Shown here in pieces: positions 31,433 through 43,435 of a stretch of 64,000 nt of DNA. The notes under the pieces are model-generated. The model was given only the letters and a program-made list of their open reading frames with translations. It had not been told where the DNA came from and ran no database searches. Both the position numbers and the translations under genes were made by a program. The stretch is from assembly GCA_025526935.1 (NCBI GenBank), contig JAHLKD010000130.1, positions 54,580 through 118,579 of the forward strand, in the 5' to 3' direction. Numbering within the stretch: position 1 is the first letter of the stretch; each line of letters begins with the position of its first letter. The DNA is from Cladochytrium replicatum. Lineage: Eukaryota > Chytridiomycota > Chytridiomycetes > Cladochytriales > Cladochytriaceae.

Positions 31433-33936
31433 ATGGCGCTGTTCGACATTCCGGATCCGTTGTTCTCAGTTTCCCCTCCACTAGCCCTCCTGGTGTACAG
31501 AATAGTAGCAGTTTGCCTCGGCTTTCTGATCATGCTTTCGGTTGGACTGTTCATATGGAGAGCTACGCTGGATCCAGTAGTCGCCCAGAGAAGCGTGACT
31601 CTCACCACCATCGGTTCTCTGGGCGCATTAATTATTACGGTCAACAGCCTGGTTTTTCATGAAGGGACGAATAATATCGCATGTTTAATATATGTATTGG
31701 GTTCGTACGGGAAGGCTTTTGATAACTGCTCAGATGCTGACTTCGCTCGCTTCCAGGCAATTATGTTGGGTTCTCATGCTTTCTGTTTGCGTATCTAGTG
31801 AAGGCCATCAGAGCTTCATTTTTGTACGAGCAAAATCAAGTAAGAGCTTCACGAATGTTTCCATTTAACTCCTCTCTGACCCAATTTCTCCACAACCCCA
31901 ATTTTTAGATGAGGATTTTGACCAGAGAGGGAATGTCACGGAAACCGGAAGAAAGTGTATGGGCGGATTCTAGGCCTCCCATAACGATTGACTTGCCATT
32001 TCCGGGGTCTCCTCTCTCTCCCACTCCGAGTATGGCTCTTCCCAGTGATCCCATAACTATGCAGAACCTACACGCACATTACAACTACAGACGGCGCGCA
32101 ACTGCAGGCCCCGATATGATGTACCAAATGCAAAGCAACTTGTTTTCGAGAAATCGTTGGCACAGGAGACAGATTTCGAGCTCTGATGAGTCGCGATCGA
32201 ATCGAAGCATGAGTGTGAGCTCGAGCATGATTGCTCGTCCGTCGCGGACTCCACCACCAAATCCAGATGCTGCGGATAACTATTCGAGATACGCAGAACC
32301 CACGGAAGTGAGCATGCGAAGCGATAAGCCCCTGTTGACACTGTTGACACGGACGATGGAGGTTGAAGAAGAGGATGATGAATGCTTCGTGGGAAATGGG
32401 GGAGTGGACACAAGGGAGAACGTCCGGCTTTTCCTGATGATTTTTTTCGGGATGATGCTCTTGCTCATGGCGTATCTGCTTATAGTGCAAGTTTTCACTA
32501 ATTCGCTACGGATCAATGGTGGTACGAAGACCTGTGACGTTGTAGGGCTCAGTTTGTATGTGTGTGCTGCTCTTATGCTTTTCGAAGCTGATTATCTCGA
32601 TTAAAGGTGGGAAAACTATTTCCTCTACGGCTTGTATGGGTTTCATGTTGTCCTCGGAACCCCGTACACAATCTACATATTGTGGAAAGCTTCGGATAGC
32701 TTTGGGATCAGAGAATGCCTTCTTGTGTCAGTCACATCGATGCAAGTTGCAATATTTCTCTTTTTCGGGACCGAAATCTTGCTTGCGCAGTCCAGTAAGA
32801 TCCGCACAATATGGGGCGCGAGCAACTGGTTTGTCGTGGCCGTTCTGTTTTCGCACGTCACTGCCGTCATCCTCCCCGTGATCAAATCAATAGCCCGTTC
32901 CGTGTCATCTCGGAAAACCGAGAAAATGATCCAGCGACAAATGAGCGTCTCGATCGGTCAGCGGGCGAGACGTTACCGAACTAGGCAACTTGGTGGGAAT
33001 GAAATTGAGAAACTGCTTCAAGAAGAAAGTAGACGGAGTAGAGTTCCACCTCAATCAGTGGAGCACCTTAACTCGCTGGGTCGAGTTGTCAGAATGGGGA
33101 AGAACGGTGTGCCAATCATTAGCCAGCGACTGGTATTCCGTGCAGTATTGGCAGATCCAGTTTGCTTGGAAAGCTTCAAGCGATTTTGTGTGAAGGATTA
33201 CACCGCCGAAAATCCCTTATTCTGGCAAGAATGGATCAATTTGATCCACTCTTTCCTCGACTCAATGCGGTCATTGAGCTCTTCGCCATATTCGACTCCC
33301 GATTCGTTGACCCGGCCAATAACGAAGGTCCCTGCGAATGTCGACAAACTCATCAACTATTACTCTTCTCAGTACTATCGCACAGTCGTCTGCATAGCTG
33401 AAAAGGATCCATTCTCACAGCTCAAAGATCTCCCGGTGCCACCAAACATGCCCGCCTACTCTGGGTTTGTTCGGTTCTACAAGGCCTTTATTGCGCCAGA
33501 CGCTCCGAATCAAGTGAACGTTAGCAGCGGTGCGCTCCAACGCGTTGTAGATGTGTTCACCGCGGGTAGCGGTGGGATCCTGCGTTCTTCCTCAGCTTCG
33601 CCCATGATGCAGTACCCGCGAAACACGGGCTACGTGAGCGCTGCAAAATCTGGGAATCGAAGCAAGTACGTCTCTCTGCAGCCTACGGTGGTCACAGAGG
33701 GCTCCACATATGTCGGCTCAGCGTCACTATTAGCCATACCGCAACCAATGAAGCAGCCGATGCCTGCTATCCTGCTCGGAGTTTTCAATGAAGTGCGGGA
33801 CGAGGTTCTAAACAACATGTACCAGACTTTCCGGAGATTTGTGGTTGAAGGGAATCGTACCGAGTTCGAGTTTTGTCGAGAACGAGTGGTAGAAAATTTG
33901 TCCAGAGCTCTGGCGTCGTCATCTGAGTCCAGATAG
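31433..33936 (+). CDS. Seven-transmembrane receptor with C-terminal RGS domain
   Basis: Exons 31433..31700, 31757..31839, 31909..32555 and 32607..33936, 775 residues. Seven hydrophobic helices can be counted: VYRIVAVCLGFLIMLSVGLF, TIGSLGALIITVNSLVF, GNYVGFSCFLFAYLVKAI, LFLMIFFGMMLLLMAYLLIV, YGLYGFHVVLGTPYTIYIL, LLVSVTSMQVAIFLFFGTEI and WFVVAVLFSHVTAVILPVI. A loop of about 175 residues between helices 3 and 4 is Ser/Arg-rich and disordered. The cytoplasmic C-terminus has an RGS-like segment: FRAVLADPVCLESFKRFCVK, NPLFWQEWINL, INYYSS, then a long insert and VFNEVRDEVLNNMYQTFRRF. RGS domains speed GTP hydrolysis by G-alpha. The layout parallels plant RGS1 and other fused 7TM-RGS proteins. The ligand is unknown. 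Confidence 0.88.
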
Positions 33937-34954
33937 CGGCCAGCACTCTCATTCGGCATATCATCACATACCCAGGATTCGTGGTACATCCCAGTGCGAT
34001 CAGTAGAACACATTACACACACGTGGATGTTTGAATCCAAGCTTAATCCCAGCACGCGTTCCTCTCTTTTGCATGATCAAATTCACCGTGACATTTCTCT
34101 TTTCTTCTCTGATCCCTTTATTCTTCCCGGAACTGTTTTTTGGCATTTTGGCAAGTGCTCGCTTGATCTTCGATGTACAGCATACTGCAGGTTTGGTGGG
34201 TAATTCAGCTGCTTGTGGTGGTTATCAACCGGTCCTCTCTTCTCACGTTTGATTTTTTTTCGGTGAACTGAGTTTAGCCATTGTGACTTTGGTGCCTGGT
34301 TTACTGAATCAAATTACAGCTTTGGTTGCAATCACAGTGCAAACGTCGTAGATATAGGACGATATTTTAATAATCATCCCGCATTGCATTTATAGGCATA
34401 TCTTCAGTCTTTGCTCTCTTAATTGGAATGAGTTTTTGTTTAATGTTGCATCGCCGCAAAATTTTGAAGTGTGCTCGTTATGCATCGGCTGTGTTGGCAC
34501 ATGGTGGCCAAATTGCTGGCTTGATTCGCAGAGGAGATGCAATCTGCCGTCGCTCCTGACTCCGATAGCTCGATAGCTGGTGACTTTGCTATGCTCCATC
34601 GGATGTTCTTTACATTGTTGTTCTCTTAACATGAGCTTAAATTATTCCCATGTTCAGTCAAATTTTTATCATAATTTATTTACAAAATATCCCGAACTTC
34701 AGCTCCATATTGGGCTGGACCATTGGGAAGGGTATATTCCGTTGCGTTGTTGTATGAGATACCAGCCTCTTTCCTCACATTGGGAGAATCGGACTTGATT
34801 TGCGGTATTTTGAAAGAGGCGAAACCTTTCGAAACAAAAATTTGTGTTGTTCAAGAGAAACGAGGCGTGATCCGAGTGTGGTGCATTTTTGGCGATGGTG
34901 AACACCTGCTTCATATAAAGAAGGTAACTCCGAGTGTTTCGTTCCTATCACACA
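33937..34954. other. Intergenic, no gene recognised
   Basis: AT-rich with only short frames. The last 150 bp should hold the promoter of the GMC oxidoreductase gene. Confidence 0.5.
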
Positions 34955-36797
34955 ATGCTCACCTTCACTGCTGGCGCTCTTCTTGGTCTCGCAAGTGCTT
35001 TTATTGTCAATGCACAAGCACCCGCTGAAGGTTGGGATTATATCGTGATCGGAGCTGGAGCATCTGGTATCCCCAATGCCGTCCGTCTTGCCGAACGAGG
35101 AAACAAAGTCCTCCTTCTCGAACGAGGAGGTCCTTCGCTCTACGACAGTGGTGGACGCTTCCAGATCGCCGACTGGATGAAGGGCTACAACCTAACATCG
35201 TTCGACGTCTGGTCCATGACTCCCATGGCAGGACGTAGTCGTGGTGACCCATCCGACCCAGTCTACTGCTCTCAGGTTACTGAGCTCGCTGCGTGCATTC
35301 TTGGAGGAGGCACAGCAGTGAATGCCGGACAACACTTCCGCCCTCCCAACCGCTACTGGGACAAGTTCTACCCCGACGGGTGGAAGGCGAAGGATATATT
35401 TGAGGCTAATGAGGAAGTCTCGAAGCGCTGCCCGGCTACCTACGTTACTAGCACTGATGGCCAGGAATACCATATCGAGATCTACCCTGTTCTCAAGAAG
35501 ATCTTCCAAGGCATGAACTTCACGGAAGTCTCTATTGCCGGAGAGTGGGACAAGAAGGTACAAAGTTGTTAACTGGCTCACGAATGGCTCTTATGGTTTC
35601 GTTTCACCTCGTCCAGGAAAAGGTCTTCGGCCGGGATGTTTTCTACACCTACAAGGGACAGCGTGGTGGACCCCTTCGTGGATACTACCTTGATCGTCCC
35701 AAGAACGAACACCTGACTCTCCAACTCCACACCAAAGTCGACAACCTTATTCGTGAAAACGGTGTGATCACTGGGGTTAATGCGACTTTCAACGGTCAGA
35801 GGATCATCTACAAGTCGAAGGCGGTTGTCCTTGCTGCCGGCGTTTTTGGAACCTCCCCACTCTTGTTCAACTCCGGCATCGGTCCCAAGGACCAGCTTGA
35901 GCTCGCCTCAAAGCTCGGCTTCAACCACTATATCCCCTCTGCCTGGATTGAATCCCCGGTTGGTAGGGGAGGTCAGTGCATGAACATACCAAAATTTTGT
36001 GCAGGGGTCCTAATTGCGTTTCTCTAGTGTACGACAACCCAACCATCACCGTCCAGATCGATCACCCCGCTGCTCAGCTCTACAACGTCACTGATATCTA
36101 CTACAACCCTCAGGATCCCATGAAGTCCCAGCTTCTTGTCAACCGCACTGGTGCTTACACGTTCTACGGCCGTGTTCTTGTGATGTTCTGGGACATTCCC
36201 GTGGGAGACACTATCATCGGTGCACAGACCATCTGCTCCCCTTCTGCCAGTGTCGACAAGCGCATCAGCTGCCCTTGGTACGTCGGTGAAGGCATTCTGT
36301 CGAACGCAGATGTAGTTTACACCGCTGACGGAAAGATCAGCTGGAGCGGCAACCCCTACTTCTCGGACCCGAAGGGTCTTGACATCACCGCGGCTGCAAC
36401 CTCTCTCCGGGATTTCCTTGCTGCCGGTATCAAGACCGACCCTGACTTCAAGGTTGTCGCACCTGACCCAAAAACGTACGACATTTCCAACATCGAGTCG
36501 CTCAAGAAGTACATCAACTCAACCCGCACCGGAAACAACCACTGGCAGGGATCGACCAAGCTCGGAACCGATGATGGTACCAAGGGCGGTCAAGCTGTGG
36601 TTGACACCAATTGCAAGGTCTATGGAACGGACAACCTCTACATCACGGATGCCGGTATCGCTCCCAGGATGACTACCGGTAACCCTGTGTGGATGATCCA
36701 AGTTTTCGGTGAGAAATGTGCTGAGCGCATCCACGAGAGCCGCAAGAAGGGACCGGTGTGCATTCCCCGCCCGCCCAAAGGATACATCAAAGTTTAA
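34955..36797 (+). CDS. Secreted GMC flavoenzyme, cellobiose-dehydrogenase-like
   Basis: Exons 34955..35557, 35617..35971 and 36028..36797, 575 residues. A signal peptide MLTFTAGALLGLASAFIVNA is followed by the FAD-binding DYIVIGAGASGIPNAVRLAE, VLLLERGG, the GMC signature region ILGGGTAVNAGQHFRP, AGVFGTSPLLFNSGIGP (second GMC signature) and the C-terminal NNHWQGSTKLGTDD, VYGTDNLYITDAGI and MTTGNP. The HW and NP motifs supply the His/Asn catalytic pair of the family. It is closest in motif order to the dehydrogenase domain of cellobiose dehydrogenase but has no fused haem domain. It would oxidise sugars or alcohols outside the cell. The DOMON-b561 protein 9 kb away carries the related cytochrome-type domain, but a partnership is only speculation. 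Confidence 0.93.
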
Positions 36798-37747
36798 CCC
36801 TTCCAAAGTTTAAATCTGTCGCATATACATAGAAATTTTTCCAATGGCTCACTGCTCCAACTTGTTTCTTCCATTTCTGCTGAGCTTATGCCGTCAATAT
36901 TCATAACATAGAAAGAGCTTACACCGTTCAATATTCAAAACATGAATTCGTTGTGGATTGATGGAGATGCCCAAAGCGAGTATAACAAGACACTTCAAGG
37001 GGGACATCCAGTGCACGATCGATGCAAAAGCGCCTAACTCATAAGGAAGTAACTTTATAAGGCAAATTCATAAAGGAAGAAAATGGTTCTATCCTGTCAT
37101 GACAATGAGTGTTCGCAATGCTCACGTTCATGCTTGTTCTTTTCCTGACCGAAATTCACAGTCAGGATTCTTGTGATATGTGCTGATACAGTTTATACCC
37201 AAACGTCCTTCATCTCGCTCGGTGGAGAAAATTCTGTGTCTAGGATGACCTTCGGTTGTAAGAAGAGGTATTTTCTTACTCATTAGAGGTTGCATACTGT
37301 CCACAGTCCATTGATCAATGCTTTTTTCTCGAGGGAAGCAGAGCGAGATGACGAATGTTTAAAAGAAGATCTCGAGGTAGCATGTCAGCGCAATGGCCAC
37401 TACGTTATACGATACTTCTGTTCTTTCTGTTTTAATCACTACCCGGGCTGAAAATTAGTTTCGGGGTGGTGGTTTGGATTTGTTATTCTGAGAAGCAAAT
37501 TGACTGAGTAGCTACACGTTATTATTAAAGGTTCACGACCTGTTGGTGCAACCAACCACCAACACTCGCATTCAAAGAGCGAAACAAACAAATTAGAAAC
37601 AAAGATCTGGTTGTGTAACTCGCAGCAAACAAAAAAGAACAATGCAAAACAAAACAAAAAAACAGTAATATAAACAAATCGAGCGTGCGGCAGTTATTTT
37701 CAACTATTGTTCATGAACTGCCCCAACAATCCCATCACTCACACTCT
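36798..37747. other. Intergenic, no gene recognised
   Basis: AT-rich, including an A-rich stretch with repeated AACAAA units at 37625-37675. No convincing frame, tRNA or repeat-family copy. Confidence 0.5.
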
Positions 37748-38520
37748 TCAACACAAAATCAATGCGGCGGTGCATGAACTCTTCGTGCTCGTCATTTCGG
37801 CTCCAAACATTCCAAAGCTCCCCACACCAACCTGTTCGTCACCTTCTTCAGATCCCTCGAAGCCAGAATCGCCGATTGCATTCTTAAGCGACGCATAGCT
37901 CGACACTGAATGGTAGCTCGCTCTAGAGGTCGTGGATCCAGTTGATCTCGTCCGTGATGAGAACACAAAGGTACGCCACGTACAGTTACGCCTTCTGATG
38001 CACAAGTGTCGCAAAATGGAACCGGGAAGACAAGTGACCGATCCAAAGACACTCTCGAAGGCCTTGGCCATCTGGTGCGAGATAAAATACTTGAACACTT
38101 GCACCATAGTGACCCACGAATCCTTCTCATTGGCAATGTGCGTTTCGCCGCAGATGCCCATGATCCGAGAGTCCCTGGTCATGCCGAAACGAGCAGGTTG
38201 AGGGAGTGGTCCATGTCGGCGTCGACCATGAAAACGAACTCGTAAAATTTGGGGTTGACGCCGATGATGTATTTCAAATGGTCGTATAGCGTGAGTTCGA
38301 GCGGAGTTGAAATGGACCCGTGGGAGGAAACGTATCAGGATCATCTACGAGTCGCCCTCGCAGCGGTTGCCGGGCTTTTGCTGCTCCCCCTAGCAAGTTG
38401 TTCATGCACTTCATCGTCGAAGACCAAGCCGCTGCATCGGACCTTCAGAACGCTTCGAAATCGGCCGTGAAGTCCGATTTGCTTCGAGTGTTCCCACCAG
38501 CCTTCTCAAAAATGTTTTGA
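37748..38520 (-). pseudogene. Chitin synthase fragment, frameshifted
   Basis: Pieces in different minus-strand frames give the chitin synthase catalytic core in order: [49 protein letters not shown], and then, one base out of frame, [40 protein letters not shown] and [15 protein letters not shown]. The donor-site aspartates (VDAD) and GICGET motif belong to division-2 (class IV/V-type) enzymes. After CLPGS the similarity is lost where CFCMYR should follow, and the QRRRW region is absent. A missing base in LLVSA/MTRD and the abrupt end show that this copy cannot make an enzyme. Upstream sequence to about 38760 may be further ruined chitin synthase. Confidence 0.8.
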
Positions 38521-39028
38521 ACGGCCGAAAAGGTTCTCCTTGGTCTGAAGGTTAGACCAGCATTAGGACGAAGAGATGTCGTATATGTGTCATACGCTCG
38601 CACTATGCGATTGCACGAGCTTTCCTTAAGGAAGTTCGTCAGCCCACACGACGGTTCCTTTTGCATATTGAGGAAACTGGTCGAGGAAGGTAGAGATCTT
38701 TTTGTTTGGCACAGTGGAGGTAGCACACAATCTCACGAAGGCACGAGCAAGCATGGGAAGAGTTGGTAGATATTGGGCTGCGCGAAATCAGGGCAATATT
38801 CTGAAAACGCTGCATCAGTGTGGAACATCTGACCGAAGTTGCTTCCTGGGAAGCTGGGCTCGCTAGAGTGCTTTTGACGTGCCATAGATTTGGATGTTAT
38901 TCTGCACCATGTCTGCAAAAGAATGGTATGTACCGTCATGTTTTATTCATTGTTTTTTTGAAGTAGCAACTAATACACACAATTTCCCACAATTTTGCAC
39001 TGCCATTTGCCCTCCAATTTCAATTTCA

Positions 39029-39778
39029 ATGCTCCGGTTTCCTGGCTTCTTAATCCTCGTCTTTGTCTGTGCCCAATCCGGCCTCGCTTGGAACGCTTTC
39101 ACCCTGCGTCTGGGTCCCTACGTCCAGGAATGCTTCTTCGACAAACTAAAACCACAGGACCGTCTGGACATTGCCTTCGAGGTGACCTCAGGTGAAGGCA
39201 ACAACGAGATCGATTTCTGGATCGACGACGCTAGTCGCAGAATCCTCCACTCTGTCCACGGCCAGACCTCGCATAACTTTGGTTTCAACGCGGAGAGGGA
39301 GGGAACGTACACTTTCTGCTTCTCGAATACCAGGAACCCCCACATGGAGAAAACCCTTGTTTTCACCATGCATGGACCCGATGAGAGGTACAAGCTGGAG
39401 TCAAAGATTGATAGCATTGATGGTAAAGGAGGATAGGATGAGGCGATGGTTGATTCTTCTTGTTTTGTTGCTAAAGTTGCGTGCAGGCGACGATCACTGG
39501 AAGGTCGAAGGAGAGTTGAGGGCTTTGGCTGAAGAAATCTCGAGTCTGAGAGACGAATCGACTTACCTTATCCAACGCGAGGCCCAACATAGAAAAAGTT
39601 GTTCTTATTACGATCGTGTTTGCGGAATTACTGATCAGGATTTGTCCCCATAGCTGCCGAATCCACCAAGCGACGTGTGCTGTGGTGGTCCCTCATCGAG
39701 TCGTTCCTGCTAATTGGCGTCTCTGTGTTCCAGGTGTGGTACTTCAGGCGGTTCTTTGAAGTAAAGCGACTCGTTTAA
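39029..39778 (+). CDS. EMP24: p24 family cargo receptor, Emp24/TMED2 type
   Basis: Exons 39029..39422, 39487..39597 and 39654..39778, 209 residues. It has a signal peptide MLRFPGFLILVFVCAQSGLA and a GOLD domain with the paired cysteines in PYVQECFFDKL and TYTFCFSNTR. A coiled coil follows (LRALAEEISSLRDESTYLIQ), then a membrane helix (WWSLIESFLLIGVSVFQVWY) and a cytosolic tail RRFFEVKRLV. The FFEV..LV ending is that of the p24-beta (Emp24) subgroup and carries COPII/COPI binding features. p24 proteins cycle between ER and Golgi and load GPI-anchored and other cargo. All three exons join in phase. Confidence 0.95.
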
Positions 39779-40121
39779 TAGAAACAAGAGTGGAATTGTT
39801 GGGAGGATTTTGTGTCATCGAGAGACTCTGTTGTTTTGGGGTTGGACTTGCCGCACCTTAAGAAATGTGGAACATTTGGTTGGGGTGTTCGTTATAACAA
39901 GACAATGCTATGGTCAACAAAGCTGCAACAGGGCACTGTGGTATATTTTCTATTAGCATTAGCACCGATATATTTGCTTGTCTCTAATTGCGCAAGACAA
40001 TCTCGCTGTAGCCAAATCCCCATCTCCATCCATTCCCAAGTCTTTTGTCTTCCCATTGGCGTCAAATTTGGATCCGAAAAACTCGCCCCCTTTTCTTTCT
40101 AGCAACGGAAAAAACTGCACA
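39779..40121. other. Spacer between EMP24 and SNZ1
   Basis: No gene recognised. Contains the SNZ1 promoter and leader (CCATTCCC/CCCCC-rich just before the ATG). Confidence 0.4.
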
Positions 40122-41307
40122 ATGAGCTTCCAGACACCCTCGAACCTGACTGCTACTAACGGCGCGGCACTGAATGGCGATGCGGACAAGTTTGCGCTCA
40201 AAGCCGGACTTGCACAGATGTTGAAGGTGAGAGGACCAGTTTTGTCATGTGGGCTTATCTCATGCTGACGTTCTTGTGGTGCAGGGCGGCGTGATCATGG
40301 ACGTTGTGAACGCAGAGCAGGCACGTATTGCCGAGGAGGCCGGTGCATGCGCCGTCATGGCCTTGGAACGTGTCCCGGCCGACATCCGCGCTGAAGGTAA
40401 CTCGTAACTCACACAAACATCTCCCATGTCCACTTCGCCTCATTCCATCTAACTCGTTCCCCCGCGTTCTACTCCAGGCGGTGTCGCCCGCATGTCGGAC
40501 CCCAAAATGATCCGCGAGATCAAAGCTGCTGTGACCATCCCCGTGATGGCCAAAGCGCGCATCGGGCACTTTGTCGAGGCGCAGATCCTCGAGGCCCTGG
40601 GTATCGACTATATCGACGAGAGCGAGGTGCTCACACCCGCGGACGAGGTCCACCACATCGACAAGCACGGTTTTTCCGTGCCGTTCGTGTGCGGGTGCAG
40701 GAACCTCGGCGAGGCGCTCAGGAGGATCGGGGAAGGCGCGGCGATGGTAAGGACGAAGGGCGAGGCGGGGACTGGAAACGTGGTCAATGCGGTGCATCAT
40801 GCGAGGACGGTGATGAGCGAGATTCGAAAGTTGAAGACTATGGCACCAGAGGAGGTGAGAATAAATAAAAAAACAAGAGGTCGACGTGAAGGAAGACTTA
40901 CAGCTTCTTTTTTGTACAGCTTTATACGTATGCCAAGGAGATTGGCGCACCGTACCACCTTGTCAAGGAGACCGCTCGCCTCGGACGTCTTCCCGTCGTG
41001 AACTTTGCGGCTGGCGGTGTTGCGACCCCCGCCGATGCTGCATTGATGATGCAGCTCGGAATGGACGGCGTGTTTGTCGGTTCAGGCATCTTCAAGGTAA
41101 GTCAACAAGAAGCACGTCAAGTTGTTTATCAAAATGACATGTAACTGCAAATAGTCTGGAGACCCAGCAAAGAGGGCACGCGCAATCGTGCAGGCTGTGA
41201 CGCACTATAACGACCCCAAGGTGCTCGCCGAGGTGTCGACGGACTTGGGTGAGGCAATGGTGGGAATCAATGTGCCAGAAGTCAAGATGGCCGCTCGAGG
41301 ATGGTAA
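40122..41307 (+). CDS. SNZ1: Pyridoxal 5'-phosphate synthase subunit Snz1/PdxS
   Basis: Exons 40122..40226, 40285..40396, 40478..40854, 40920..41096 and 41155..41307, 307 residues. The whole family pattern is present: [20 protein letters not shown] (with the ribose-phosphate-binding Asp), [46 protein letters not shown] (active-site Lys), [42 protein letters not shown] (second Lys), [20 protein letters not shown] and [10 protein letters not shown]. It makes PLP from ribose 5-phosphate, glyceraldehyde 3-phosphate and ammonia delivered by a Sno1/PdxT glutaminase, whose gene is not in this window. It ends MAARGW with TAA. Confidence 0.97.
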
Positions 41308-41699
41308 ACAAAAGGCAAACAAAAAGAATATAAAGACGATCTCCTCTGTTACGCATGAATGCGATGAGATATATCTTTTCTTGTAAAACACAATCACTAT
41401 GGGTATGTGCACAAAGAAGATCGTGGGGGTGGGAGCTAACCTTCTGGAAATACATAATCACCAGAGAAGAGATGCTCTTCTTGTCCTTACATTATATCCG
41501 AATGAAGAGCCATAAAGACCTAAGTTGCGGACAGCAATTGTTAGCAAACGGACGGCAATGGGTTCACAAGCGAAAAGGGTTAGTCGATGCTAACGGCAGG
41601 ATCAGAGCGAGATCGCCACCGTCGTGTCACACTTCAATTCAAACACGATGTTGTATTTAAACAGGATACGAACAAGGTCTTATCAATTCTTTTTCAAGC
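41308..41699. other. Intergenic, no gene recognised
   Basis: Stop-rich 3' flank of SNZ1. Nothing else identified. Confidence 0.4.
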
Positions 41700-42436
41700 A
41701 TGAACGATGGCAATGAGAACCGAGCCCACCACAACCATCATCATTCCTATGCTGCTGCTTCCCATCATTCTCCCGCAGGTTTCGGTGCGTAAAAGCCGTC
41801 CGTGTAGCTCGTCCCAACCTGCGAGCTCGGCTGGCATCGTTCTTCACCGACAAAGCCGTTCGAGGGTCGCACCACCACAGTAAGACGAAGACGGGACGTT
41901 GTCGCTGTATTGTTTTTGAACAAAATTTCCAAAGTTGGAGGTCGACTTGTCCGGGCAGCTTTTAACTCAAAGTAGGCTTTGTAGTCAGTTGTCGACTCTA
42001 TGAAGCAACAAAGAGATGAGAAATGGATTTGTCGACTGTGCCGCTGAAGCTACACACGAAAGAAGATGTTCATATGGGTTGTTGGATTTCCAGTGATCTT
42101 GACGGGCCAGTTACCACAATTGTGCGATGTATGCTGCACATCCGAGTAGAGACGGAGAGTGAGCGGTTGAGGTGAGCAGGTCTCGCCCGCCGCGAACTGC
42201 GATACAGCGGTCCAGATTGACGGAGTCTTGCAACCTGGAAAACACACAAAATGAGTATTAGCAAAACTGCTGTTGAAATCAGATTTCGTTCCGTACTCCA
42301 AATATCTCGGAGATCCCGAGCTGTTGGACCGACACTGATCACCAGTGCACACAAAAGAAGCAGCCTGTATACAGCCAATTGGGCATCCCTTACAAGAAGC
42401 AGGTCTCCTTTCAAAGAGTGTGCACGGATGCAACAA
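41700..42436 (-). CDS. Cys-rich secreted-protein-like gene, tandem copy I
   Basis: The minus strand has a Cys-rich frame (complement 42050-42436) containing CKGCPIGCIQAASFVC, HFVCFPGCKTPSIWTAV and AGETCSPQPLTLRLY. Downstream pieces read TDYKAYFELKAARTSRPPTL, GEERCQPSSQVGTSYTDGF and a hydrophobic tail MMMVVVGSVLIAIVHA that resembles a GPI-anchor or membrane signal. Copy II at 42860-43435 repeats the ordered blocks WTVAV, AYF-like, ATPNG, CQRSEKVGTSYTD and the promoter-distal hydrophobic part. That conservation supports a real gene of unknown family. Introns could not be placed so as to join every piece, so it may be spliced or already decaying. Confidence 0.4.
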
Positions 42437-42859
42437 CTATCTTCGGGGGAAAATGACCAACCTTGATGATCTTTGCGTTCTCGTCCGTGATGTTCGGCTA
42501 CAAAGTGGAAAAATGACTATAAAGAAACATGAGAATAACGAATCCATGGAGCTGATCCGAGGTTGATCTGTTCAAACAACAAATTTACTCAGGGGCACAC
42601 CAAACCTGGCATCTTCACGCGTCGAAATTGTTTGATTGTCTCAGAATACTGTTCTACTTCAATAAAAATCTTCGAATGTTAATGGATCGGCTAGACTGGC
42701 TTGCACCCGTCTGAGGAAACTCTTTGGGACCTCTTGTGTGGACCGAAACCGTTCTTGAATGTGGTGGGATTTGGGGATCACAAATTCCCGGTACATTTGT
42801 GATAATTTGAAATCGAATATAGGATATGAGCGATCCTTTCGTTTCATCTCGCGCAAAAG

Positions 42860-43435
42860 CGATGGGAATGTGAACCGAGCCCAACCACAACCACCATCAT
42901 CCCGAAGCTTCCAAGCACCTTCACTCCAGCCGACTTAGGCACAGTCTAACATGTGTCCGTGTAGCTCGTTCCAACCTTCTCGCTGCGCTGGCATCCCGAT
43001 TTCGCCGACATTTCAGGTAATCCATTCGGGGTCGCATCAGCGCAGTAGGACACAGTTGTTACATTGGTATTGGACAAACATTTAAAAGTACGGAGAGACG
43101 ACTTGTCTGGGCAACTGCGGAATACAATGTAGGCTTTGGAGTGAAGTGGAAACTCTGCATAGAAATAAAAGATTGCATCCTGATGACGGAGCGGGCTGAA
43201 TGAGAAGAAGGGGATGTTTGCGTTTTGTAACTACACGTCGCGCCGTTGAACTGAGATTCCAAGATGCCCTCTGGGAACTGCACGGCAACAGTCCAGTTTT
43301 GAAGGTGTCGTCCATTCTGTCCAAACAAACAAGCTGATAAAATGACGGTGAAGCATGATCAGTTCCGTACTTGCGTCCAACTATACATTCAGTAAGCAGC
43401 GAGAATGCAACCATTTGGACATGGATTATCCACAA
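42860..43435 (-). pseudogene. Cys-rich secreted-protein-like gene, tandem copy II (degenerate)
   Basis: Homologous to copy I about 1.1 kb away. The nucleotide block GTGTAGCTCGT.CCAACCT and the flanking GAACCGAGCCCA.CCACAACC are shared, and translated blocks correspond (NWTVAVQFPEGILESQFNG; GCQRSEKVGTSYTDTC). Frames shift between blocks, and the Cys-rich N-terminal part is less well preserved than in copy I. No family is recognised. Confidence 0.45.

Noticed and set aside
35780-36672. Alternative frames inside the GMC gene
   Set aside because: They are codon-bias shadows of a well-conserved reading frame.
37530-37560. B-box-like GGTTCACGACC, possible tRNA
   Set aside because: No matching A-box, acceptor stem or anticodon arm could be folded around it.
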